Shown here one piece after another: positions 46,057 to 57,372 of a stretch of 64,000 bases of DNA; position 1 is the stretch's first letter, and each line of letters begins with the position of its first letter. The notes beneath the pieces were generated by a model, which had not been told where the DNA came from, made no database searches, and saw only the letters and a list, made by a program, of their open reading frames with translations. Made by a program: the position numbers and the translations under genes. The DNA is from Clavulina sp. PMI_390 (Eukaryota > Basidiomycota > Agaricomycetes > Cantharellales > Hydnaceae), in contig WIDE01000002.1 of assembly GCA_015039315.1 (NCBI GenBank), positions 186,001 to 250,000 on the forward strand, given 5' to 3'.

Positions 46057-47489
46057 ATGGCGAACCCAAGCTCTGGCCGTGAGCGCGAGCGCGAACGAGA
46101 GCGTCCATCCTCGTCTTCGAGGCATAGCAGCAGCAGCAGCAGAACAATCAGGTACGCCAATGTTGAATGCCTTCAACATTTTGCAAAAATGCTGATATTG
46201 TCCAAACCTTGTGCGGAATCAACAGCTCGACGACCCTGCTACTTGTTTTATCGCTTGTCCTCGCTGTCCTTGCAGTGTTGTTGTCGCTGCCTTCGCGCCA
46301 GTCTGGAATGCAGATTGACCCAGCCACCGGTGGCCTCATGTCATATCTCACTCCAAAGCGCACTAAAGACCTCATCGCTCGAGAGGGCAGCATTGCCCAG
46401 CGCGAGGCAGAGGTCGCAAAGCGTGAAGCCGAACTGTTGGGTGGTTCCCCCGGCGGCATCGTTATCCCCACTTGCTCCGCATGCCCTCTACCTGCCACTT
46501 CCATGTCCTTCATGACTATCACTGAACATGCATACGAGACGAGCATTATCAACCCTCCCCCGGCCACTATCACTCAAACTCAAACCGTGTTCCACACCCA
46601 CACGGAGGTGCAAGAGGTGATCAAGGAAGTGACCAAGGAGGTTGAGACCTTTGCCGCTGCTCTTCCCGTCATCACTGCCCCAGTCGTGGACCCGCGCTTT
46701 GATGACTTGTTGAACCGCGAGACTCGTGTATCGGAGCGTGAAAGGGATGTGGGCCGTCGTGAAGAGCTCGTTGGCAGGCGCGAGACCGACGCTACCTATC
46801 GTGAGCAGTGGATCATGGACCAACTAGTGTAAGTGATTTGCCCCCGCTTAATCTCCAGCTCTCGCTGATTCGACCGCCACCCATAGTAATGATGATGAGC
46901 CTGAGGAGGAAGAAGTTGTTTATGAGCGCCCTCGTGGAGGTCGGAAGCAGAGGGTCGTGAGTATTCATTTGCCTTTCTTCGTCTGTTCAGGAGGTCAATT
47001 GTTTTCTTACCACGAACCTACTCTTCTCAACAGGTCCAAGCGGTCCCTCCTCCCCCTCCTCCCCCGGTTGAGCCCGTCACCGTTGTTGAGACCGTGACCG
47101 CTTTGTCGATCACTACGGAGCTCTCCTCCATTCGCGTCACCGTTACTGTCCCCGAACCCGCTGCCACCCGAGTTGCGGCTGGGCCTGTCCCAGTTTCTCC
47201 TTCGCGCGCAAAGACGGCTGTGACCGCCCAGCGCACTCCAGGTTCCCCCATCGTCGAGGAGATTGTTGAAGAGCACGTCACCCCTACCGTCGTTCCTATC
47301 CCTCCACCCGTCGCTCCTCGCGGTGTGAGGAAGGTCGTTGAGGTCTATGAAGACGAGGAGGATGAGGAGGAAGGCGTTCTTGGCGCGGATGGCTACCGTA
47401 CTGTTGTCGTAAAACACCCCAGACGGAACGCTCCCACCCCATCCCCTCCTCGCCCCACACCCAAGCGTTGGTTCGGTGGCCGCTTCTAG
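46057..47489 (+). CDS. single-pass membrane protein with charged coiled-coil repeats, function unknown
   Basis: The first ATG in frame (46057) gives a short basic N-terminus MANPSSGRERERERERPSSS and a Ser run. After an intron (tcag|gtacgcc to caacag) one strong helix follows, STTLLLVLSLVLAVLAVLLS. Next is LMSYLTPKRTKDLI and a heptad-like charged segment, REGSIAQREAEVAKREAELL. A Thr/Ile-rich middle (TITQTQTVFHTHTEVQEVIK) leads to a second charged repeat, RETRVSERERDVGRREELVG. Two later exons carry acidic DEPEEEEVVYE, Pro/Val-rich sequence with VETVTALSITTELSSIRVTV, then EVYEDEEDEEEG, ending PKRWFGGRF with TAG at 47487. The short N-terminus with flanking basic residues suggests a signal-anchor. 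I do not recognise the family; splice joins are clean, so the gene looks real. Confidence 0.75.
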
Positions 47490-47995
47490 ACGTTCACGTC
47501 TCATGATCAAAACGGACTTTTTGCTCATTCTTTTAACGACATCCCCCACGTGCTGCATTTCACGAAACCTGCTATAACCTAAATCATCTCGCTTTCTCCA
47601 TTCAATATCTTGTTGGACGCCCTTTGGGCTTGCTTTGCTCCTTGCTCAGCTCGCCTTTCTTTCTCTCATGGTAACGCTAGGAATTGTCCTGGTTGACCGT
47701 CCCTAGTTTTTCTTCTTCAAGTTGTCTGTGGCTTTCTATCCGTAACTCAGAAAACAAACATAACGAGTAGTACTGTAGTGGTAGTTAGTAGTCCCAGTCA
47801 ATTCAATCCAATCCAATCGTCAGTATCAGAACGTCCAAAGTCACATACGAACAGCGACTACTATACAATACAGGCATAGACAGATAAGACAAAGATCATG
47901 CTCTGGTTGGGGTCAAGTTGTATATAGGAACGGGAGCAGAGATCAAACCTCCACCCGCCAGTGCGAAAAGGAGACAAAATGCTACACAGCTATAT
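47490..47995. other. convergent 3' regions, no gene seen
   Basis: About 500 bases between the stops of the coiled-coil membrane protein (+) and the Rab GTPase (-). Only short open frames occur. Confidence 0.6.
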
Positions 47996-49140
<1,145 letters not shown>

Positions 49141-49324
49141 GGTATGAATACGTCAAGAATGATACTGCAATCCGATGTTTTGGACATGTTAAGTATGTGG
49201 ACCGGCTGGGTAGAGCGCCAGCTTACAATGGCAGAAAGTATGTGGCCACAAAGTGGTTTCGTGGTCAAGATTATGAATGGATGTAAATACAAGTACACAT
49301 CGGCCTCCCATCACAGCCCTGACC

Positions 49325-50560
49325 TCATGCCACCGCAGTCCATGGCACTAGTGCCCATATAAACCCTATGATGCCCAAAATGTGCATGCACCATATCACT
49401 ATGTAATAGTTAAGACCCTTTCCATCAAATATGGCGACATGGAAACGAAAATTTCACTTACTGAGGACAAATCGCGGATGGTCCTTGATATCTTGATTGA
49501 GTGTTGGGAGCCCCATAATATTGCAAAAGATGTGAGAGAAGCATGCCGCATAGACGGAGCCAGTTCGGGTCAGCAAGTATGCCGTGAACCAGCCGAACAG
49601 TGTGGTGTATCCTAGCTGAAATACTGGGGAGGTGGAGCAACAAATGGAGGCAGCTCAGCGATCCTCATTGACACAGAGCTCGTTCAGTTAACTTACGTGC
49701 ACTTATGATGGCAGTACTTGCGGCACGGTTGTTCCTCCCCAAATTGTTCCATGTTTCCCAAGCATGATGCAAGTGTGCTATAGAACCGATTCTCGTATAA
49801 GGACGTGGCAAAGCGCGACCCGAAACGGGACGCACCAACTCCGAACCACAGAGGCGAAACGAACACCATGACGTTCCAGGACTCATTAGTGAGCTTAGAC
49901 ACTCCAATAATACACGACCTGAAGACAAGCTCTTCCGTTATGGGTGACTACATAGACCACGAACCGCAATGTATCAAGCAAGTCAATAACATGAAACTGC
50001 ATTCGTAGGTTCGTAAGGGGAATATTACTCACTATCACGTAGTTCCGAAGACCTCTGAGAGTGGTCAAGGTAGTCACAACATCCTCGCGAAGTGACGAGT
50101 GCCTCTGGAAGGGGAGAGCAGAGTCCAAGAGGAGCGTGAACAAGGGGCCCATGTAGAGCACGGGGACAATGAGATAAGGTAGGAAGTCCCTCCAAGTCCG
50201 AAGATTGGGCCGCAGTCCTAGTAACTCGGCAGTCGCATACGTCGCTTGTGTTGGGGTCTACAGAAGTGGCAAGGCCGTCAAGTTTCTACAGACAGAGCGC
50301 TAGTTATGCGGACACACCAATGCACCAGCAGCATCATTCCAAACGGCATAGCCTACGATAAGACAAGACAGCGCGGTTGCTACACAGACAGCGATGAGCC
50401 GGGTGCGGATGACAGAGGGGTCATTGCGAGACCGAATTTTCGTATCCCCTCGGCTCGTTTGATGTTGGAATCTCAGACGACCATTTGGGTGAACGTAGAT
50501 AGATGACACGTATCCTACGGCCAGAAATGCCTGCAGGAGACGACCCGTGCCAGTTCGCAT
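49325..50560 (-). CDS. RCE1: CAAX prenyl protease 2 (Rce1), ER membrane
   Basis: Removes the last three residues of farnesylated or geranylgeranylated CAAX proteins such as Ras. It starts MRTGTGRLLQAFLAVGYVSS with a first membrane segment and IYVHPNGRLRF. It continues through LIAVCVATALSCLIVGYAVW and FLPYLIVPVLYMGPLFTLLL to the catalytic motifs: GPVTEELVFRSCIIG (the Glu-Glu-X3-Arg motif) and SPLWFGVAHLHHAWETW after an intron (metal-binding or catalytic His). The last motif block is LFGWFTAYLLTRTGSVYAAC with FSHIFCNIMGLP. The final exon, RFVLMIWCMHILGIIGFIWA, is a membrane helix and ends PWTAVA with TGA at 49325-49327. All residues typical of ABI/CPBP-type type II CAAX proteases are present. 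It lies head to tail between the Nic96 and Rab genes. Confidence 0.93.
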
Positions 50561-50706
50561 AACAGGATGTTGGAACCAGTTACGCGTCTCGGTGTCAACA
50601 AACTATGTCCGATTCTGTCTGGGTTAGAGCGGAACTATGTATACACTGCCGCACTAGATATTGATCATTATTCAGGCGTACAAACAACAGATATAGAGAC
50701 ATCAGG

Positions 50707-53700
50707 TTAATGGGCAATAGAGACATCAAGTCGGGTAAGCTGAGCATAGACATCAGCAGACATCCTGTAACGTTGCATACTGGCAAACATCATCAACGAC
50801 CGCGCGCGCTTTCGAATTTCGACCAACGTCTAGGAAGGAGAGTCAACCCGAAATGAATAAGGCATATCCAGGGAGTGGTCAACTTACCATTTGTCGTGAT
50901 CCCTCCCCAAACAAGGCGTGCTTCACTTTGCCATGCATGCCATGAAGAATACTCATGGCAAGGAGAAGGATTTGACTGAGGTTACGGGTGATCGCCTCGT
51001 CATGGTCCTTGAAGGCCTCGGCTTTCTTGGTGATGCTCTGGACATCCCCATCGAAGGGAATTAGACCTGAAGCCTCGATAGCCTGTGATGACTTGTTAAG
51101 TAGTGGTCTGCAGGCATACACTAAACACTGACCTCCAACGCTGTCTCGAAATGCTTCTGATCAAACGCCAAGGTGGCCTCGCGGATTTTGAGCAAGCATA
51201 CCAAGTTCTGTCGCTGTACACCAACCACATCCCCCCGCTTAGAGTAATGCTCCAAGATGCTCCGAGCGAGCTTCTCAAGTGAGGCCCCCTCTGGCCCGCC
51301 ACCCAGTGGTTCCCCAAGAAGATCGCCAAGTGCACGAGTCAGGCAAGCGATGACCGTTGCATGTGCGCCCGCTAGGTTGTACAGCTTGATAGCATCGAGC
51401 AGTTTGCGTTCCTGCTCGCACTCGTCTGCAGCGGGTGTCAGAATCAGCTCCTGGTATTCAGCCACAGACTTGAGACGCAGGAGGGGTAATTGGCGCTCAA
51501 GGATACCCGACTGTAAGAGGTCGCAATAGAAGTCAGAACTAGAGCAACACAAAATCAGCGCAGGATATCACTCACAAATCTGGAACCATCGTCCTTGAAT
51601 GCGCCCACAAGGTCATCCCACTTGCCATCGCATCCGAGAATCAAACGGCGAACGAGATGACGAGCCAAAGTGAGTTGCTCTTCGGGAATAGCAGCGTCTG
51701 TTCCAATTCGAACATTTGCCCTGTCGCAGTTCAGGGTGACGCAGTATATATACTGGAGTGCTTCCTTGGGGTCTGAGCGCTGGAATTGCCGAATGTATCG
51801 ACTGATGAGGAGAGGGAAGTTTAGGGTGGCGAGACCATTGCGAGGATTCGTTTGCACTATAAGGGATAGTCAGCACAGACCCATGTGATATCATGCTGAT
51901 GCAACTGACGAATGTCGACGTCAGATGCCTCGGAGCGAAGAGGAATCCTCAAAAGCCCATAGTATGCGAGTGCAATGGCGAGATGGACGGCTTCGACCTG
52001 TTGATCTGGTATGTCGTACAAAGCAGCCACAGCCTAGGGAATAAATGTAAGTGGATTTATAATCAGGATAGATCAAACAAAGAGCTTACTTTTTCGAATA
52101 AACCACATATCAGTAGTAGACGAGCCCAGATTCCACGCTGAGGTTTCCCATCTGGCTCGAAGTGTGACCGCTGGTATCCTGAAACTGTGGCCGCAAGGTC
52201 TTGCAGCCCACCTGTCTCAACGTCCGCCTGTGTACAGCATCCTCAACATCAAACTTACCAACTATCTTTGCAATTCAGTTGTACGTACCACGACGAGTTG
52301 GAACCAGGCCCAATCTTCGGTTGATGCAATCACAAGCGGGATATTTCGGCGTTGAGCATCGACCCTTCCGATTATCCTGAACAGAGCTAATTTGAAAGGA
52401 TCAACCTCTCGAGCATGGAGAATGTGGGAGTTGAAAGTCGCCATAAGGCGGTCTCGAAGCTGGTGAGGAAGCCTTCGTGGAAAAGATGAGAAGAGGAGGG
52501 CTTGTGGTCTTCGGTCGATGTGCATACCTTCGGTCAATAGACTCCGCCCAAGCTTTCATAAATGTTGGGAAAAGTTCTTCATATCGACTCAAAGCGGACT
52601 CAAAATCAGCTGATACAGTTGCAGCATCTTTGATATGACCGGTTCGAATCAAGTAATACATGAGCGCCCACAAGGGTTTCCCATTGATCAGCTGTAGCAC
52701 GAAAGTTAGTGAATTATTATTGGGGTTCGAACTAGCTAAACACACCTCGAGACGAGTCTCCCAAGCACCACCCTTGTAGAATTGAACGTTCAGGAATGCT
52801 CTGACTTTGTTGGCAGGCGATGGATCACCGCCGAGAGCCGCGTCGATTGGGTTTTGCTGGATTGTCCGCTCAACGATGTCCCAATACCTGCAAACGTATT
52901 AGACGGCCTCTAAACGTATTCCACTATAAACATACTGGGATTCTAAAGCAGTACGACCGCCTTCAACAATTCGCCTTCGGAGGTCCAATGCTTCCGGAGA
53001 ATCCTGCTTCCCAAGATAACCACGAGCGTACGCACGCTCAAGGGAGGCTGCATTGAGTATGTGGGCCGATGCATGCGATGGTGATATCTTTGGACGCTCC
53101 CCAACGATGGATGAAAGGATATCGAAAGTTGGAAGGATTTTGGAAGTCTAGAACAACAACTTCAGGAAATGGCCATAGAACGACAGGAGGGTGACTCACA
53201 TCTTCATCCACAGAGGTAGCTACCTCTGATAAAGATGCTATTAGTGGGAAGGACGAGCCTGCAATCCGGTGTGTGTTCAGGTCGCTGACAGCCCGATCGT
53301 AAGCCATCATTTTCGTGTGGGACGCCAAGGATTGACGAGGTTCAGCATGCTGGTAAGTTGGCAGTCAGTTATTTAATAGAAAAATAGCACATAAAGATGT
53401 CTCACAGATGCCTCAAATGCAGATTTGCTCCTCATAGCAGCCTTTTGGCCTGCGAGACGAGCCTCGCCTTCTCGGTTGACACCGCCAACTCCCGACGAGG
53501 TCGTGGCTACGCCAAGCTCTTCAAATATCTTCCTTTTTCGGGATTCCCAGTCCTTGAGCATTCTCTGGTTAATATTGTGGTAGAAGTCGAGCTCTGTTTG
53601 TCGGCGAGTCTCTTCAATAGCAGAGATGAGGGTTTGTTCGTGATTGTGACGCAGGAAACCGGCAACGTCAGTATCATGGATTGGATTTAGTGGCTGAAAG

Positions 53701-53992
53701 GCATTGGCAGCATTCAGCCCTGCAATGCTGGTTGCTAATCCAGGCGCGTCAACATTCGCTTGGGCAAGCAGATAGTTGCTGAGTTGGGTGGTCAGAAGAT
53801 CAACATCCTCAAGCAGGCCCTATGCACTCACCCGCGATTGGAGTCAGTGGCTCCAATTTGCTGGCGTCCAACAAGACGTCTTGACTGTGCCTCGATCTGG
53901 TCAAGTGACAAGTTTATTTGGGGGAGGTCAGGACGAGCAACATGGGCTGTCAGGTCGCGTGCCGAGTTTAACAGGGACGAAAGATCATCCAT
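50707..53992 (-). CDS. NIC96: nuclear pore linker nucleoporin, Nic96/Nup93
   Basis: Inner-ring scaffold of the nuclear pore complex. The start MDDLSSLLNSARDLTAHV is followed by an N-terminal helical segment (LPQINLSLDQIEAQSRRLVG) that in the family contacts the Nsp1 channel complex. Then come DLLTTQLSNYLLAQANVDAP, LDFYHNINQRMLKDWESRKR and the alpha-solenoid body: ASLERAYARGYLGKQDSPEA, ALESQYWDIVERTIQQNP, ELINGKPLWALMYYLIRTGH, DRLMATFNSHILHAREVDPF, RNIPLVIASTEDWAWFQLVV and YIRQFQRSDPKEALQYIYCV. Near the end is LAGAHATVIACLTRALGDLL. The C-terminus TLVEIRKRARSLMMFASMQR continues to RLDVSIAH, with TAA at 50707-50709. The gene is about 3.3 kb with many short introns. Confidence 0.93.
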
Positions 53993-54199
53993 GGTGGTCT
54001 GTCAATGTATTTGATGGTATCGCGAGCTGAACTTGGAGGCGAGATCAATAAAAGTGCCAGGCAAGGCGAGGCGCGTTTGCCTTAGTTTACAGGTGTTTTG
54101 GTTTGCTGTGGGTCACTGTGACTTGGAGCGTCTATAAAGCGTCAATCTTGATATAATGGCCATCTACTTTGTACCACGACATCGTTGAGACTCCTGGTG
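53993..54199. promoter_or_regulatory. divergent promoter between NIC96 and the first ABC gene
   Basis: About 207 bases between two start codons facing apart, so it must carry elements for both. No specific site is identified. Confidence 0.5.
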
Positions 54200-57089
54200 A
54201 TGGCGTCGGATATGCTCGAGGGCCCTCAAGATATACCAGAGGAAAACATCTTTCATGTCGACATCCCACCTTTTGATTTCTACTACCGCAAGCGCGGTTT
54301 ATCGACATCCAAACCCGCGATACCTAAAGACAGGGTTAAGCCAAATCGCTTTGTCAGCTACTTCGACGCGGTGGTGATATGGCTGGGGATTGTCGAACCT
54401 TCTGACACCAAGCTCGTTGTTCGTTTCCTCACAACAACCTTCTCCTTGGGCCCCTCTATTTGGATTCAGCTTCTGTGAGAAAATATGTCGGCTATGATCT
54501 CAACTGTGCTCAAGCCGAGTCCGATAGCCTCTCTCGATACCTTACGTCTTTTTTTCCTGCCCTGGCGCTATATTATTCAGGGCAGCTTCTCAGCCTGGTG
54601 CGAGCTAATGCTTTAAGATTGTCTCCATTCCTCTCACTCATGGATGTTGTGCATTTACAGCTCGAAACAGCTACGGACAAGAAACAAATGGAATATCGCG
54701 CGCTACTGCGGCCATTAGCAATGATCATTATATGCAACACCATCTCAAGATTCTCTCCATCAGAAAAATTAGAGATGGAATTACGTCGGAGATTTGCCAT
54801 TGAAGAGGAACAACGCGCAGTTAAGGGTATGCTTCCTTTAAGGTGTAGAAATAATTCACACATCTCTTACCTCCTCAAAGTTGGCTCGCGTCTTGATCTT
54901 CCCACTAGCAAAGATGGCGAAACTTGGAGTGCTCTTGGTTCTACCCTCACGTCCCAATTTGCCTGGAATTTTATCGAAGGTCTTGTCCAGATCGGGGGCG
55001 ATATCGTTTCCCTCCTCTCTCGGGGTTTGATATTTGCTAGCTTGATTGGTCGCGCCTCTTCTGCGGGGAACTGGGTGATCTTGTCGAGTTTTGCGGCCCC
55101 ATTCTTCCAATATATCATCAAACGCCAGATTGCCTGTGAGTAGGTTTTCATCTGCCCAGTTTGCCATGGCTCAGATCAGTTCGGAAAACACCATCCTGAT
55201 AGCATACACCGTACTGTATAGCACGACGCCTAGCCATCGAGCCACTATATACCGAGTATCTGGACCTTTCAGCGGCCGCACGTATCGTCAAGAGATTGTC
55301 TCTAACAACCTCTCAGACTATCTCATTGAAGGTTGATTCTTCCTCCCACCCTTCAGAATCTGATGCTCATATTTCTTCTGGAAGCGCACCGCCGAACCTG
55401 CGATGAATCTATGTTGCCTGAATCCATACGTTCCTCTCAAGAGGTTTGGAGAGAGCACACTCGTTCATTTTTCCGAACATACTTGTTGCCTCCATTGCAA
55501 GATGTGATGGTTGAATTTCCTCGAGTACGTCCCAGAGCGATGTTCGTCCGAACTCCAGCGCTGGATTGATTGACCCTATAAAACTGCACCGTATCTCAGA
55601 TTCTATTTATCCTTGGGGTGTTGCAAGCTGGCGAACGGGACCCGCTCTCTCTCGCCACTCTGGAGTTCATTCGTAGCCAAGCAAGCTCGTTTGCCATGCT
55701 TCTAGGCAGTTTGAGAAGCAAGCTGCTCGAAATCAAATCCCATATCACGGGGATCAAACAATACTACGAGGCAGACCACTTCCCGAATATTGTCCGTGAC
55801 GGCCACAGGGAGCTCGTTTGCCCAGGGAAGGGGTTATCTGTGGAGTTCAAGGTGGGACAACTTGTTCCTGGCCTTTAGGACTCTCCCTTGTCGCTTTTCT
55901 CAACTATTGCTTAGGATGTTGCCTTCTCCTACCCCGGTAGTAAGAAGAAGGCCATACAGCATGTCTCATTCAAGCTCAATCCCGGTGACTTGTGCGTGAT
56001 AGTCGGGGGAAATGGGCAGGTAACCGCCTTCATAATACCTCCCCCCCCCTGAGCGCAACATAACTTACTCTCTGTTGCATAGGGAAAAAGCTCTATCCTC
56101 AAGCTGCTCACCCGATTGTACGACGCAACAGCAGGCACTGTATACATACAAGGGGAACCTATTCAGGACTACAAGCTACATGATCTCAGAAAGGCGACCT
56201 CTGTTCTTTTCCAAGATTTCGCTTTATTCCCGCTTTCGGTGAGGCTTCTCCAAAAAACTTCTGGTGCATGAACAATGGGGCTAACGTGGCTGGCCAAGTG
56301 CAGATTGAGGAAAACATCCGCCTTAGCCATCCCTCAACGGCGCTTGATGAATTAGATGAAGTCCAAAAGCTTCGGGTCTACCACGCCGCGGAAATGGGAG
56401 GAGCGACGGCGTTCATATCCAAACTCCCCCATGGTTATGAAACCGTGTATACTGATCAGCCTTACTCTGATATGTGTGCCAGTTTTACTGGACCGGAAGG
56501 TGATCAGATATTTAGCCAAGTCACATCGCGCATCAAGTCTCCCCGTACACAGACACCCGAAACGTCCAAATCCTCGCCTACATCTTTTAGTGGGGGAGAA
56601 CTCCAACGACTGGCTCTGTTTGTCTGCAGTCTTCCCGCCTAGGTTGCAAATCCCTGACTGTCAATTTCTAGATCAAGGACATTTATGAAACCTTCTTCAG
56701 AGGTGGGTCTATGGATTTTCGACGAGCTAGCGCTGCCCTTGATCCCGTCGCAGAGTACGGTACGTACCTAGGCTCCAAACGGAGTTCTGGAATATGACTC
56801 TCACTGCTTGGACGCAGATCTCTTTCAGCGATTGAAAGAACTCCGTGGAAATAAAACGATGGTATTCTCGACCCATCGTTTCGGCCATCTCACGAAGCAT
56901 GCTGATGTAATTCTGTGCGTAATATCACGTCTGCGCAAGCGATCGATACTAAAAGGCATGGGTGATCACGGCTTCGTTAGGTATATGGAGGACTCGACAA
57001 TCTTGGAGAGTGGTAATCATGACGAGCTCATGGCAAAAAACGGCGCATATGCGCGTCTTTATAATATCCAAGCCAGTGCTTTTGCCTAA
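54200..57089 (+). CDS. half-size ABC transporter, tandem copy 1, frameshifted before the D-loop
   Basis: Starts MASDMLEGPQDIPEENIFHV (ATG 54200). Membrane and linker exons follow, including SFFPALALYYSGQLLSLV, QFAWNFIEGLVQIGGDIVSL and YRQEIVSNNLSDYLIE. The nucleotide-binding domain has Walker A VIVGGNGQ|GKSSILKLL (split by an intron), a Q-loop TSVLFQDFALFPLS, a signature FSGGELQRLALSRTFM (after an intron starting gtttgt at 56617), Walker B VGLWIFDE, and an H-loop TMVFSTHRFGHLTKHAD. It ends LYNIQASAFA with TAA at 57087. Between Walker B and the D-loop, near 56727, one base is missing relative to tandem copy 2. GAC GAG is followed by CTAGCGCTGCC, and the D-loop SAALDPVAEY resumes in a different frame. 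The copy may therefore be a young pseudogene, or the base is a sequencing error. The rest of the frame is intact. Substrate is unknown. Confidence 0.8.
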
Positions 57090-57372
57090 ACGTCGAGTTG
57101 GTGTGCCTTGGGGACTGTTATGGTTTGGGACCATTTAGTCCTTTCCACCTCGCAGTCCGTGCGACATATACCTGTAGCATCTAGCTGTTTTCTCATACAC
57201 CAGGGTGCGTGCTCAATGTTAATTTGTACGTCTACCCTCGCGTTCGTGGTTTGTAGTTACTGTTCCAATTCAATGCTTGCTCTCCAAGTTGAAATGTGAC
57301 ATAACGCGACTGCGCGCGTCATCGTTGCTGCGGCTTTGCCGAAACCTCGACACTCAACTCTAACATTCAAGA
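57090..57372. promoter_or_regulatory. spacer between the tandem ABC genes
   Basis: About 283 bases separating the stop of copy 1 from the start of copy 2, probably a terminator region followed by a promoter. No further feature is seen. Confidence 0.45.

Noticed and set aside
52630..52745. Short ggttcgaatc and ggttcgaac matches suggesting tRNA T-arms
   Set aside because: They lie in an exon and an intron of NIC96, and no acceptor, D or anticodon arms can be folded around them.
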